Shown here: positions 48,563 to 60,888 of the stretch, piece by piece
Layout of the letters: each line of letters begins with the position of its first letter
How positions within the stretch are numbered: position 1 is the stretch's first letter
Program-made: the position numbers and the translations under genes
Origin: Lepidodermella squamata
Lineage: Eukaryota; Gastrotricha
Direction of reading: 5' to 3'
NCBI GenBank assembly: GCA_047495785.1
Contig: JBLDXI010000007.1
Location: 744,001-808,000, forward strand
Length of the DNA: 64,000 bases
Notes under the pieces: generated by a model
What the model was told of the DNA's origin: nothing
Databases searched by the model: none
The model's input: only the letters and a program-made list of their open reading frames with translations

Positions 48563-49718
48563 TAATACGCCCGAGTTGTAACTTTGAATTTAGCCTGCAG
48601 CAACCTGACAAGGCTTTCGTATCCTTTGGCTGGATTTGTACAGCAAATATTAGAACTTCGAGGTAAGCCTCAAACGCGTCGCTACCTTCTACTATTGCCT
48701 GATAGATAAGGCCTAGACCATCCTAGCGAAATTGGTGCTGGGAGATGGGTTCCAAAGAAATTGTGGGTTACAAAAATCTTCAGTTGGATCAGTTATACTT
48801 GATATTTTTTTCAGTTTCAATAACATTGAGCTGCCGGCGGTTAGCGAATTCTCGACGACTTCTGGAACTATTTCTCATGGTGGCAATGTGGCTTGTCTGT
48901 CGTCTGCCGTGTTCGCAGTTTATCGTTGCCAAATACGCCTTCTGGCCGTATAAACATGCGCTGAAGGCTACAGGCTACCGATGTCTTCGGTCGTCTTACC
49001 GGTCGTCTTACCATCGCGCTAAGGTCCGATGGACCAGATGCTCCTGAAAATTCAACAACTCGTTGTCACTCACACCCGTTAGGCGCCACAGATGTAAACA
49101 GGCTTGAGAAAGAAACGGACAAGATGCTTGCGCGGCAGGCGGTATTGGCCACGTCATGCTGATTGAGCGCTACCGGAAATGAGCAAAACGGAGATTACTA
49201 ATCTAGCTATAGAGAGAGAGAGAGAGAGAGAGAGACGAAATCCTTTTGTATTTCTAACTGAAGTTGTGTCTCCTTGTATTACGAAGCATGAAAAAAGCGT
49301 CGTTGAAAACCACAGACTTCAGGTGACAATAGTAATAAAGCTATTAGGAAATCTTAGTATTAAATGTCTGTTCTTTTGAAAACCGGAGTTATAATTTCTA
49401 TGGAAAACGCAATACTTTTTCGCTTCAGCTCGTTTTGTCGCTGTTTCTTTGTCAATTATCGCGAATATCGATTATTTCTTTACAGAGCGCATCGTGTATT
49501 TGAAATCGCCTATTGCCTGAAGAGCGTCATCAAAACAGTACTATTTATTTCGATAAAGCGGCGTAGCGTACTACACCTGAATACAACTCCCGTGAGCGTT
49601 TATTAATTATTGACAATTATTATCGACTAGTCACGAGAGCTGCACAAAACAACTCAGCCGCACTTATTAAATACACGCCTCGGCTCAGTTTTATGCCAGA
49701 GATCAGCAGCTTTTTAAA
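48563..49718. other. Intergenic between divergent genes
   Basis: About 1.15 kb between the unrecognised minus gene and the plus-strand channel. It may hold a missing 5' exon of the minus gene. It contains the AG microsatellite at 49211-49235 and a short direct repeat (CGGTCGTCTTAC twice near 48988-49012). Plus frames at 48732-49047 are not supported. Confidence 0.5.
49211..49235. repeat. (AG)n microsatellite
   Basis: Twelve AG units in a row, intergenic. Confidence 0.95.
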
Positions 49719-51552
49719 ATGAGATGTTCATTTTATTATTTGGCAATCTGTTATAACCTGGCATCCAGCTGTTTCGGGTTTTTCTACCCATTCATCCGCA
49801 CTGATTTGCCCAGAAGAGATAGCGACAACCCACCGACTGGAATTTGCGAAGGAATTGGGCCTAAAAATGACGGCGACAGTCTCGGCCCGTGCGCTGTCGC
49901 CACGAATTACCTAGCCGGCACTATTCGAAGTGGCCTTCTGAACGAAATAACCGATAACGATGTCGTGGGATCACCGCCGCCACCCATCGCCCAGTTACAT
50001 GCATACTCAGAGAGCCTAGAGGCAAAATACTCAGCGACGATAACTGAATTTTTAGAAAAATTGCCGCAAACTGGTTATGACCCTAGGATTAGGCCGCGAG
50101 CGTACTCGCAGCAGCTAGAAATAAGCTGTTCTATGTACATCGGTGGAATCAGCTCAGTTTCAGAATCGAATCTTGATTTCACAGTCGATTTCTACTTCCG
50201 CCAAGCCTGGGATGACCCGAGACTTCGATGGCATGCTACGGAGCTAAGCGAACACGAATCCCTCAGCATTGGAGGAGACGTAATATTATTATCCATAATT
50301 CTAACAAATTTAATAATATATATCTGCCTTGTTTAGTTTGCTGATTTTTTATGGCGACCAGATACTTTCATACCGAATGCCAAAGTTGCGACTTATCACA
50401 CGGTCACACGGCAAAACGCATTTCTAAGAATTACACCGCATGGTCATGTCCAACAGAGCGTTCGCATAACCGTGACAGCTCAATGTTCAATGGATTTTGC
50501 GTAAGCCTATATTGATCTAATGTCCCTCTCTAGCTAATAGCATATTGATCTGATAGACTATTTCCCATGGACAGTCAAAGCTGCAGTATCCTCATCGAGC
50601 CTCATCCATGCCTGCTAAAGATCTTATCTACAAGTGGAAAGCCAAGCCAGAAACTGCAGCAGCACATGGCGACGTCAATAACGAGGAAGAAGAGGCCGAA
50701 ACCGTCATCCCTCCGATAACAATCAGCGGAGAGGCAAGCAACTTACCTCAGTTCGAAATTCGGGGATTTCGCGCCATTGAGACCTTCAACGAACGTGTCG
50801 AAGACCGGAATCATTCACGCCTCGTTGTTGAGATTTACTTCAGCCGCAGTTTGGGTTACTACATCATTCAAATTTACCTACCAGCGTCTCTCACTGTTGT
50901 CATTAGTTGGATCTCATTTTGGATATCACGCCACTCCCAACCAGCCAGAGTTTTGTTGGGTGTTACCACTATTCTGACCCTTACAATGATGACGGGTCAG
51001 GGCATCAAAAGCCTGCCGAAAATATCTTACTTCAAAGCGCTGGACGTTTTCATGATGTTTTGTTTCGCCATGGTGTTTTTAGCTTTGATCGAGTACGCCA
51101 TTGTTTCTTACGCAGTCAAACGATCACGAAGCAGCCGGCATCGGCACTGCGATTTCCATGACACAGATGGGGAGTATGTTGATCAAGAGGGTGAGATCTT
51201 GTCGCCGCGAATAGCCTTCTTAGGAGGCATGCTGAATGCGTTGCCGGGTCTCAGTGCTTCGTTCCGCAAAAACAGTAAGCGACGATCCACCCTACGATCT
51301 CAAGCGCCGGATGATGAATCCAATAAAGTGGACGACGATGATGACCGTCATTCTTTGGAGGACGAAGAAGAAACGAGCTTCAAATTTCCGGCATATTTGC
51401 CATCACGTATCGAGTGGACCTCTCGTTTCTTGTTCCCACTGTCATTTTTCGTGTTCAACTATTGGTACTGGGACTACTTCCTCAGCAAGTATGAACAAGG
51501 GAAAGCTGACAATATTCCAGGATTTATTGAATACCATGCACATGGAAGTTGA
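49719..51552 (+). CDS. GABA/glycine-type anion channel subunit, frame broken by one base
   Basis: Cys-loop subunit expected to pass chloride. Exons 49719-50279, 50337-50500 and 50557-51552. Seen: signal peptide, ISSVSESNLDFTVDFYFRQ, WRPDTFIPNAK (loop A), a 13-residue Cys-loop ending FPMDSQSC, M1 YYIIQIYLPASLTVVISW, the anion-filter motif PAR at the start of M2 (SQPARVLLGVTTILTLT), M3 ALDVFMMFCFAMVFLALIEY, an Arg/Asp-rich loop and M4 FLFPLSFFVFNYWYW. The frame of the Cys-loop and the frame from 50608 on (MPAKDLIYKW) differ by one base between about 50585 and 50607. One extra base there would restore the usual spacing from the second Cys to the Trp. This is either a sequence error or a pseudogene, since everything else is intact. 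AATAAA is at 51599-51604. The subfamily is not determined. Confidence 0.82.
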
Positions 51553-51662
51553 AGCCATAATATATTAACAATTTTATGAAAAATGAGCTGCTGTGAAAAA
51601 TAAAGATGATAGTGTCACGACATTTTTCTCACTGGGAAGATCATGTTAAAGGTATAAGAGAC

Positions 51663-54084
51663 CTATTCCGCGAAACCGAGCTCATCAGCCGGCATGCACT
51701 TGTTGCCCCAGTAGATCAGCGGTCCGAAAAGACCGATCGGAATAAAGACAGACAATATCAAGCAAAGTAAGAAGGTTGCAGTATCAATTTTGTAAGCGAC
51801 TTCGAGCCACAGACAGGCATTTCTCGCCTGTTGTTGGCCTATTTGCATGATCCGTTGATTGCGAGATATCGGAGCCCCGCTAATGTTACCCGCAGACCGC
51901 CTTCGAACATTAGACGCGCCACTCTTGCTCTCGTTGTTACTATCGGCACGGCGTCGTTTGGTTCTAAAATCCTTGCTGTTGTAGTTGGTATGATTAAGCT
52001 TTTGTGTCACTGCCGGATAAGGAGTGCCGTTATCATTCGTACCAAAGTCATCATCAAGCGGGTCTCTGTTCCCTGATTTGCATCGTAATGGGAGGAGTGG
52101 AATAGGCTCGTTATGGTTGTTATTCGGCATGCTGACAAAGCTCGATGCCTTGCAGTTTTTTGCCAGACAAGGATGATTCTTTGAACAATCTTTGCACTCG
52201 CAGTCAGCGGAAAAAGTCTCATTAACAGAGATGCTGTCTATTAGAGATTTCGTGGATTTTGTAGCCGGGGATAGTTCCTCACTGCCTCTTGCGTCGTCGT
52301 CAATGAAACTGTGTGTTTTGAAGGTTTCGCTCAGATCGCCGTGACAAGACATCAAGCGTGTCCTTTCCTCGAATGACATCGGCGTGATTGATGGCCGAGG
52401 TTCAAAAAACTGGCTGCTGTTACTCGTGGGCACATATCGACGCTTCCGTTTGATTGAATTGCAAATCTGTTCTGCTTCCTCGAGGTTTGGGTGCGTCTTC
52501 GGTAATTCTCTCCACAAAAGAGGTAAAGGCTTAACGATACGATAGAATAGCCAATTAGGTGGTTTTTGGTATGTTTTAAACATCCGCTCCACGAGGACAG
52601 ATTCGAAAATCCCAATTGCTGAAGTTATGATCAAAGCGATGATGTATTTACTAAGAGAGGTAACGGCGTCGCTTGTTTTCGGTAGCTCTTCGGTGACGAT
52701 TGTTTGAAACACGACTAATGTCAGAAGATTGGTGGTACTGAAGCCGATTCGATCTGCTGTTGTATCTGTTGAACTAATCCAGTAGACCAACAGTTGAATA
52801 AGGGAAAGCGTTGTGCACTAAACAAAAAATTTCCACTTGAAAAAAATTCATAATAAAAGCAACATACAGGGAAGATCAGGTTCACGACGTAGAAAGTCGA
52901 TTTCCTTCTAACTGTGATGTCGAACTTGACTCGGGTGAATGTCTCATTGGTGAAATAGGTATGATCATAAGTCTGGAAAAAATAAATCAACGGAAACTGT
53001 TTGGTATTAATGGGATCCCGTTTTTACTCTCGAGTCCAGTCTGCAAATTGTCCAAAGCTGGGAAACGAATGCTGTATCTAGCTACAAAAGCATACAAGGC
53101 TTACACGCCATAATGTTGAAAATTGGTGGAAAATTACTAAAAGATCACTTTTCCCGTCAAAAGTCATCAGCTGATGGTCAAGGGACCAGCTTTCGAATTC
53201 CAACGAGCATTTTTGAACATCGAAGGGGAACGCGAACAGTTTGAGATCTGTGTTAAAATGTTAATGTAACGTAACGTAAGGAAGGTCCAATCAGATCTTA
53301 CCACACCACGTCCGAGCAGTGCCGGTTGGAACGTAGCGCATCTAACCAGGAAAATAACAATGAACAAAATTATACAAGAAAACAAGGAAACACGCTGCGT
53401 ACTTTTCCGTCATGATTGAGTCGGACTAAAAATTTCGAATGCCTGGTAATACCATAAGGATGATCCGCGCTGTTGGTCATCTAAATTGCAATTGAACGCG
53501 CATAGTTTATCGTCCTTTCATTAAAAGTTACTGCAATATCTGGGACTCCAACTTGCTCGGCCTCGAGTGAAAGGGAAGTAAGGTTTCCATATTTGTCTGG
53601 ATCCCTGTCAGAGAAATCGAATAGCTTTAAAAAGTGGGCCATGATGAATTTTGTTTTTTTTTACCATGACAGGCGGACGTCTTTCCACGTAATGAAGACT
53701 GCTACCACGCTCTCGAAAATTCCCTCTTTTTCAACCTAAAAAAGGCAACTTTGGTCTCTGCACTTGCTAGTAGGTGCACAATTTACATACCGTCCCTTTA
53801 ACTTTAATCAGCAGCACATCCATAGTGATGACAACTGGACGCACGAGGCTTGCTGTCTTGTGGTACCCCGTGAAAAGGTTCCAAATAAGATGGTGAACAA
53901 CGGAAATATTATTAGGGCCTCCGAAATTGGGTATGTTGCCCGGAGGGAAATCTGGAACTTGACCAGCAGCTAACTGGTTGTAGAAAGGCTGACCTTCTAC
54001 TAGGCCTGAATTGGTCTTAAAGGCCAAGATGGCGCAAAACAGCGCCAGCTTTTCGATGTTACGGAAGCTTGATGGAAACATCAA
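51663..54084 (-). CDS. Divergent Cys-loop ligand-gated ion channel subunit (family member 2)
   Basis: Nine exons: 54084-53791, 53735-53665, 53604-53532, 53480-53403, 53341-53302, 53247-53138, 53081-53028, 52972-52868 and 52817-51663, in phase, 659 residues. Seen: signal peptide, LIWNLFTGYHKTASLVRP, VEKEGIFESVVAVFITW, VGVPDIA joined to MTNSADHP, the 13-residue Cys-loop (Cys185 to Cys199, FPFDVQKC), loop C without adjacent cysteines, M1 starting VVNLIFP, and M2 ADRIGFSTTNLLTLVV with Asp at -1' and Glu at about 20'. The M3-M4 loop is about 230 residues with a Cys/Lys-rich patch (CECKDCSKNHPC), then M4 and a short tail (ADELGFAE). Its stop is only about 110 bases from the stop of the convergent channel at 49719. 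Confidence 0.9.
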
Positions 54085-54959
54085 TTTCCCTATTACTGAA
54101 TATAAATACCTATCTTTGTGAGATGTGAGGTAATCGATAATCAGTAAGAATGAATTTTCTAGACAAATCTGTTGCGCATGAAGGACGCCGGGAAAAGGAA
54201 AGTGTTGTGAACAATTACATAAGATTTCCCATATCAGCGGTCGGGATCAATCGGTTGAAGCTGCGACGAGTTGATATTGGGAGCAGAGAGGCGAGCGGCT
54301 TAATCCCTAAAGCTTAAAGACTCGGGACTGTTAGATTCATTGATGAGGTTCTCAAATCCGGTTGTGACCAAGCTCTCGGGTCACAAAAGATTTATCAGTG
54401 CGAAAACAACGAACAAAGCGAATGAATTATGGACGGCAGACTTATTTATTTTGACACAACTTGACTGATACTTTTCGCAGAAAAGCTGTTGATTATTCAA
54501 ACCGTAAATGACCCTGGCACTTGACAAATGGCACAATCGTGCTGAGTGCGAGATGAGTCCGTGGAAGTAGCCCGTGTAGGACGGGGAAACAAATCAGAAC
54601 TCGAGTCTAGATGATAGCATGTTGGTCCTAACAAGAGCTGATAATCGGCTTTATCGGATATGACAGCCAAACATTGAGGCACGTGAGGCACAGGTTGGTG
54701 AAAGATGCTCGAGGCGCTTTCCGATTTTCTAATCACTGTACCTTTGCAATTTATTGATATATAGACATTCAAATATGCAGAATCTAATCAGGCGTAAAAA
54801 CAAGGATGGGTTAAACAAATTATCAGAATACACAGTAACATTTGAAGAGGTTCGCATATGCGTCAATGGAGCGAAATCGATAATTATTAATCCCATGCAG
54901 ACAGCAACTCCATTCATACCCACATCTAAGGAACAAATACTGAACTGGCTGAGATTTCA
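54085..54959. other. Intergenic between tandem channel genes 2 and 3
   Basis: About 0.9 kb, upstream of member 2 and downstream of member 3. A TATATTCAG acceptor-like site lies about 14 bases before the member 2 start. Frames here, such as 54754-55092 plus, are shadows of or neighbours to the gene at 54960. Confidence 0.5.
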
Positions 54960-57338
54960 TCAACTGTCGAATCCTATTTCCTCGGCGGATATGCATCTGC
55001 TGCCCCAGTATACAAGAGGGCCAAACAGAAATATCGGTAGCAGGACAGATATCGCAAGAGAAATGAGAAATGTTGCTGAATCGATTTTGTAGGCGACCTC
55101 CAGCCACAAACAAGCATTTCGAGCTTGCCATTGGCTCACCTGCATTGTCAAACGATGCCGACTTCTCTTAGCTTCTCTACCTGAAGATGATGACGTTCGT
55201 CGCCTGGAGTAAGCAATCTTCCGGCGTGGGGGAGGAACCTTTTCCAAAGCAGAGGTTCTTTGATTGAAAACATTACCCCTCAGGGTGAAATCCTGATGCG
55301 GCTTCTCTATAAATGCACTTTCATTCTCAGAGGGTTCGTCTTCAGGGTTTACGCGACTGTAGACATTGAGCCCAGGCTTGACAATCGAAGCGAGGCTAGA
55401 CTTTTCATTCACGGTTGTAGCAGCTAATAATGTTGCGGCTTGCTCATAGCATTCTCTATCATTGCATTCAGGGCAGTTGAGCTGTTCCGATTGGCAGTAG
55501 CTCTCGGAATTCTCCGCAAAGCGACTTGCTCTCCTCATCCAAACGACATCTTTACAACTTTCATGGATAGTCTCTGTCAGTTCGCCATGACACGTCAGAA
55601 GCCTAGCCCTCTCTTCCGATGACATTGGCAGAATACATGGTGTTTCCTCGATTCTTGGAATTGATTGTAATCGCTTCTTTTTAATGGCGTTGCAAATCTC
55701 CTCGGCCTCGTCCAAATCAGGATGAGATTTTGGCAACTCACGCCATAACAGCGGTAAGGATTTTAGCATACGATAGAACAGCCAATTCGGGGGAGTCTGG
55801 TACGTTTTGAACATTCGCTCGACGAGGACCGATTCGAAGATGCCGATAGTCGAAGTGATAATCAAGGCAATGATGTATTTGCTCAGCGATGTAACTGCAT
55901 CGCTAGTTTTCGGCAACTCTTCTGTGACTATTGTCTGGAACACAACCAAGGTAAGAAGATTGGTCGTGCTGAAACCGATTCGATCAGCTGTAGTATCTGT
56001 TGAGCTGATCCAATAGACTAAAAGTTGAATCAGCGACAAAGTAACGCACTACAAAATTTCGAAATAATTTCAATTTCAAATGAGGTTTTTTTAATAATTA
56101 CCGGAAAAATCAGGTTTACGACGTAGAATGTCGATTTACGTCTGACCGTTATATCGAAGCGAACTCGAGTAAAGGTTTCATTTGTATGGTATGTGTGGTC
56201 GTATGTCTGAATCGATTATGGTAATTAGAATATCCTCCGATACAAAAAATCAAAGATCTTACGACAGAGTCCAACTTGCAAATGGTCCACAACTGAGATT
56301 TGAAACCTTTATCGAGCTAACAATGAAAATTTGGATAATTTGTAAATATAATAATAGGGAAATTTACGAGAATTTTGCTATTTCCGTCAAAGGTCATGAA
56401 GTCGTGGTCAAGGCTCCAACTTTCGAATTCGAGCGAACATTGTTGAACGTCAAACGGGAAAGCAAATAGTTTCAAATCTACAACATCCCAAGAAAATTAG
56501 AACATATTTTCTCTTGAGTAATCTCAACTTACCGCACCAAGTTCGCGCAGTACCGGTTGGAACGTACCTCAACTTGACAGCATCATCGTTTTTTATTTCA
56601 AGGTTGAATGTTGGTTATGACTTACACTTCCCTCGTAGGTTAAGCGGACCAGGAACTTCGAATGTCGTGTAATTCCGTAGGGATGCTCAGCGCTGTTTGT
56701 CATCTAACAAAATAATTTGTGATCAGAATCATCCAAGAAGCCTTTAATACCGCTATGTCGGGGATTCCAACTTGCTCAGCCTCCAAAGATAATGAAGTCA
56801 AATTACCGAATTCTCCAGGTTCCCTAGATAAATCAATTACATATTGAATTCTATGAAACGGTATCGATGGGGAAACTTGACCATGATAATCTGACGTCTT
56901 GCCAGGTGATAAATACAGCAATCACGCTTTCGAATATGCCTTCCTTTTCAACCTGAACAATTTCGCTTTTAAGCTGAACACGGAATTTCGAAGGGGACAT
57001 ACCGCTCCCTTGACTTTGATTAGCAGCACATCTAGCGATATGATAAGTGGTCGAGCAAAACTTGCAGTTTTGTGATATATGGAGAATAGTCTCCAAATCA
57101 AATGATGGACATGAGACAGATTCTGATTCTTCGCGTTATTAGGTGGCAAATGGGCCTGATGTGAATTTGGGGACATTGTTGGAAAAAATTCGCTTGGTTC
57201 ATCGTGCCGAGGTAAATTGGAACATCCAGGCAGCCAGTAGATGAAGATAATTGCCGGCGCAACCACCTGCCACAGCATTATTTTACCGCAGGGTAATCGA
57301 CAGTGTTTATGTATTCGTTTATTTTCTAATTTGGTCAC
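54960..57338 (-). CDS. Divergent Cys-loop ligand-gated ion channel subunit (family member 3)
   Basis: Nine exons: 57338-57003, 56952-56882, 56823-56751, 56703-56626, 56572-56533, 56477-56368, 56316-56263, 56206-56102 and 56048-54960. That is 651 residues from the first ATG or 631 from the ATG at 57278, which places the signal peptide (MLWQVVAPAIIFIYWL) at the very N-terminus and is preferred. Exons 2 to 8 have exactly the sizes of those in the gene at 51663 (71, 73, 78, 40, 110, 54, 105), so the pair is a tandem duplication. The protein has LIWRLFSIYHKTASFARP, VGIPDIA, Cys-loop FPFDVQQC, M2 ADRIGFSTTNLLTLVV and a diverged M3-M4 loop of about 200 residues. The acceptor of exon 5 is TCAAG. The ligand is unknown. 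Confidence 0.9.
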
Positions 57339-58966
57339 AACATTTTATTCATCCTGCTTTTTTGTGATTCTTTTATCTTCAGCTTTAGCAATCACTCTTG
57401 CTGATCCATTAGGCTGCTTAGCAGCCATTGTTTTGGCTTATCCTTTGATCGATTGGACACTTTCAAGGTGAACCAGAGGAGGTCGGACGCTGATGTGATG
57501 CAAAATCAAATTGGACAATAACTTGAATTTTGATGAGCAGCCAAAATAATAATTATTTCATGGCGTTTTCCTGCTCCGAAAAGTGGCCTGTTCTATACAA
57601 ATGGGCGCGTGACTTGGCTCGGTTTGACTTCCCGCGACGGCCATAAAAAAGAAATGAATTATTGCTGCGCCATCGCTGTCACTTTTATTCAGTTAAAAAA
57701 ATTGGCGATGGGCCAGAATGCTGAGCTGTTTACGTTCTATATAGCTCACGGTCTGCAGTGTAATAAACACTCAGGAATTTTTTCTCCGATAAAAAGTCAA
57801 GAGTAGCACTATTATTTTTGTTTCGCTTGGAGTAAAGTCCAGAGAAAAAAATATTCGTTCAATCAGCGCAGCGTTGACACACCGCCATTGTGCTCGACCA
57901 CGCCGGAAAACGAAAGCACGCCCCGATTAAAAAAAATCCCGGCCTCATTACTATTGTTTTGCTTTGTCTTCGTGCGGGTTAGATTCCGATCTTTATCAAC
58001 AACTTTGTTTTCGTTACTTTCACCGATTCCGTGATAAAAAGAGCTCGGGCTTTATGCGCGTTATTCCAGGGTTTTTATTATCGCAATTGTTTAAACCGCG
58101 CGCTGCTGCTGCAGCTGCTGGCCTTTATATTATTTTCTTTCGCTTACCGACACCGGCTAATTTGGATGTCAAGTGTAAATTTTGCCGATGCCATGCCACG
58201 TAATCAAGTAGAAAGTAATAACTACACGCCGCGTGACCTCCTTTCGACCTAGCTTTATTATTGCCTAGTCAGCAAAGAGCAAGTGCGCAGGTCGCAATTT
58301 TCGGGCAGTAATCAATCCACCTTAAAATCATATTTATGACCAGCATCAGCGTCTAATAATCATCGCTCATTGGCAGCTGTCAAAACACGGTGCCGTACCC
58401 GAAGCTAGAAGCTACTAGTATTTTTCATTTGATAGCCGTTGCCGTAGTTTTATTACTGCGCGAACAGCTGCTGCCTGTAGTATTATTTTGTCATCTTCTA
58501 CAACATTGTTTTTATAGAAAAGGCATCATATAGCCCTGTGTGTGTGTTGTGTGTGCCTACAGTGTCTACATCTAGGCACACGAGTGTGTAGTAATAAGAA
58601 GCCTATTCATGTGAACAGCATGCATTAGAGCATGCCAATAGATAATGGGGAAAGTACGCAGTTCACGTGAACACGTGTACTTTATTAAGCCCAGTATTGC
58701 GCCACCCACTCTTGTTCGTATGCGGGTAGAAATCGAGACAAACTACACGTCAAAATAAGAAGAGAGCTATCATCTTGTCTCTTCACCTTCATGCGGAAAA
58801 TTTTTTGCTTCAATTAATACCCCTTTGATAACATTAAAGGCCAAGCCGTCATTTAAATTGATGTTGTTGTTTTTCTACTCCCCCGTTCTTTCATAATATA
58901 GATATCATTTAAAGTGAAATTCCTGAGAAGTTGAATGTGGAATAAAGTACATACGTTAAGGTCAAA
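57339..58966. other. Intergenic between divergent genes
   Basis: About 1.6 kb between channel gene 3 and the ankyrin/SOCS gene. The plus frame 57964-58252 and others are short and featureless. A TGTGTGTGTTGTGTGTG stretch lies near 58540. It probably carries both promoters. Confidence 0.5.
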
Positions 58967-60672
58967 ATGTCTTCCTCACCTGCTAATAGCTGCCTATTTG
59001 TCAGTGAACTACGTTGGTCGCCGGAGTACCACGACCGCCTCTGCAAGCTTGTCACCGATTTGGTGGCTGAATCGGCGGCCGTCGTTAATGCCGTCGAAGC
59101 TAAAGTCGTCTACTCCAATCGGCCAGGCATGAAGAATGAGCCGAACGCGGTTCGCCTATCAGATCCGCGACTTCATTTCTACAATTTATGCGACAAAGAT
59201 CCGTAAGTAATAGCGTAATAATTTTTCACTTGAATCAGCTTTTTTATACGATTAAAATAATAATCTGTCATTTTAAACAATTGCGAAAATTCTAAAAGTT
59301 CAAAGGTTGAAGGGCAATCCAAGTTAAATTTGGCAGGAATCCAATTTTTGAAATGATGCTTCATTAAGATTTCCGAGTTGATCAGGAGAAGTTGAGAATT
59401 TTTTTATTTCCGCTTTTATTAATTTTTTACTATTTTAAGGTGGAGTTTTAAAATAATGAAAAAAAATTTGTTTTTGGACTCACGGTAAATTTTGTTCGAA
59501 AATCGTCCGGAATCAAATTAAATTTATTATTTTTTCAAGATGACCTAATTTTTGACAACTAAATCAAGCTAAATGGCATACATTTTAAACAATCTGTCAT
59601 TTTTTACAGAATGTGGCTTGTCTGCTCTAATAAGGACGAAGCAATGCTTGTCCTGCGCTGTTGTCTTTCTCTGTTGCTCGAAGTTGAAGTTTGGCAAGAC
59701 GTTGAAATGCAAACCGCCCTGTGGCTAGCGACTACACTCAACGACGCTAAACTGCTTGAATGTTGCCTTCAACTCGTCCGTCACGTGATGCACCACCGCG
59801 TGCCTACGTTCATGCTTTCATCCCTCCTCCACGCCGCTATCGAAGCTAAATTTGTCGACGGCGTCCACGTGTTGCTGCGTCATGGCGCTGACCCTAGCCA
59901 CGGTTTATTCTACAGCTCAGTCACCCTAAGCCCGATCGATGAACTGCTCATGCCCGTTGTTTTCAGTTCGAGGCAAGCGCCGTACACATCGTTCGAGCCG
60001 AAACAACTCGAAATTCTCGACGTTTTAGTCGAGCGTGGCGCTAATCTGCTATCGGCGAATTTCAACGGCATGATGCCGTTACATCACGCAGGTACTGTAG
60101 CCCTCCACTCGCCGGAAGCAGCGCGGCTAATCGTCGCCGCCACCCCGATAACCGGCTATTCTTGCCTCGCGAAATCGGCTGGTTGTCGTTACTCACCGCT
60201 TGGTGTCTACTTCAAGGACGTATTCACGTTGACAAATCTCCGGCTAGAAGACCACGCCCGAGTGATTTCCTGCGCAATTCTGCCGCTCATTCGAGCCGGC
60301 GCCATGTTAGAACCCGATTTCCTCCAGCCTAACACGCAACCGTTCGATAAATTGTGTAAATTTTTACTGCGGCTCCTGAGCCAAGGCGATGCGGTCAGCG
60401 CTCGTATCTGGCTGCAGCTTTTGATTGATGCGCGTCGCAGGCGCAGTTTACCCCCGGCCGCGGTTAGCTACTCGGCAGAAGCTGGCCAGCAATTTGTTCG
60501 CAGTGCTTATCCAATGTCGCTGGCTGACTCGTGCCGCCAGGTGATCACATCTCGCCTGCTTGTTGGACCCGGTCCTCGCCAGGCGGCTGTCGACGGTCTG
60601 CAGCTGCCGAAGTGCCTTTCAAGTTATCTCTCTTACAAAGAATACGATACTTGTCTTCCCGTTATCGACTAA
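58967..60672 (+). CDS. Ankyrin-repeat protein with C-terminal SOCS box-like motif
   Basis: Exons 58967-59202 and 59610-60672, in phase, 432 residues. Ankyrin-like repeats run from about residue 95 to 310 (for example LLHAAIEAKFVDGVHVLLRH and MMPLHHAGTVALHSPEAARL). The last 50 residues read MSLADSCRQVITSRLL then LQLPKCLSSYLSYKEY, the pattern of a SOCS box, in which the first helix binds Elongin B/C and the LPLP-like stretch contacts Cullin 5. Proteins with this layout (ASB family) are substrate receptors of cullin-RING ubiquitin ligases. The first exon has no recognised domain. AATAAA is at 60862-60867, with the convergent gene's stop 25 bases further on. The SOCS assignment is by pattern and needs a profile search. 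Confidence 0.78.
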
Positions 60673-60888
60673 GCAGATCCGACAGTTTGACCGCTCTCTC
60701 AAAGCTATATTATACGCTCATCTGAAGAATTAGGTCACCTTCAGCACTTCAAACGCGATAATAATAATAATATAATTTTTGTTTCGCTTTCTGATAAAAA
60801 CCCCGTAATGATGGTCTTAAAAGATGTGCTGATGTTGTGTAAAATGCGAGTTTGAAAAATCAATAAAACATTTGTTTTGCAAGAAATC

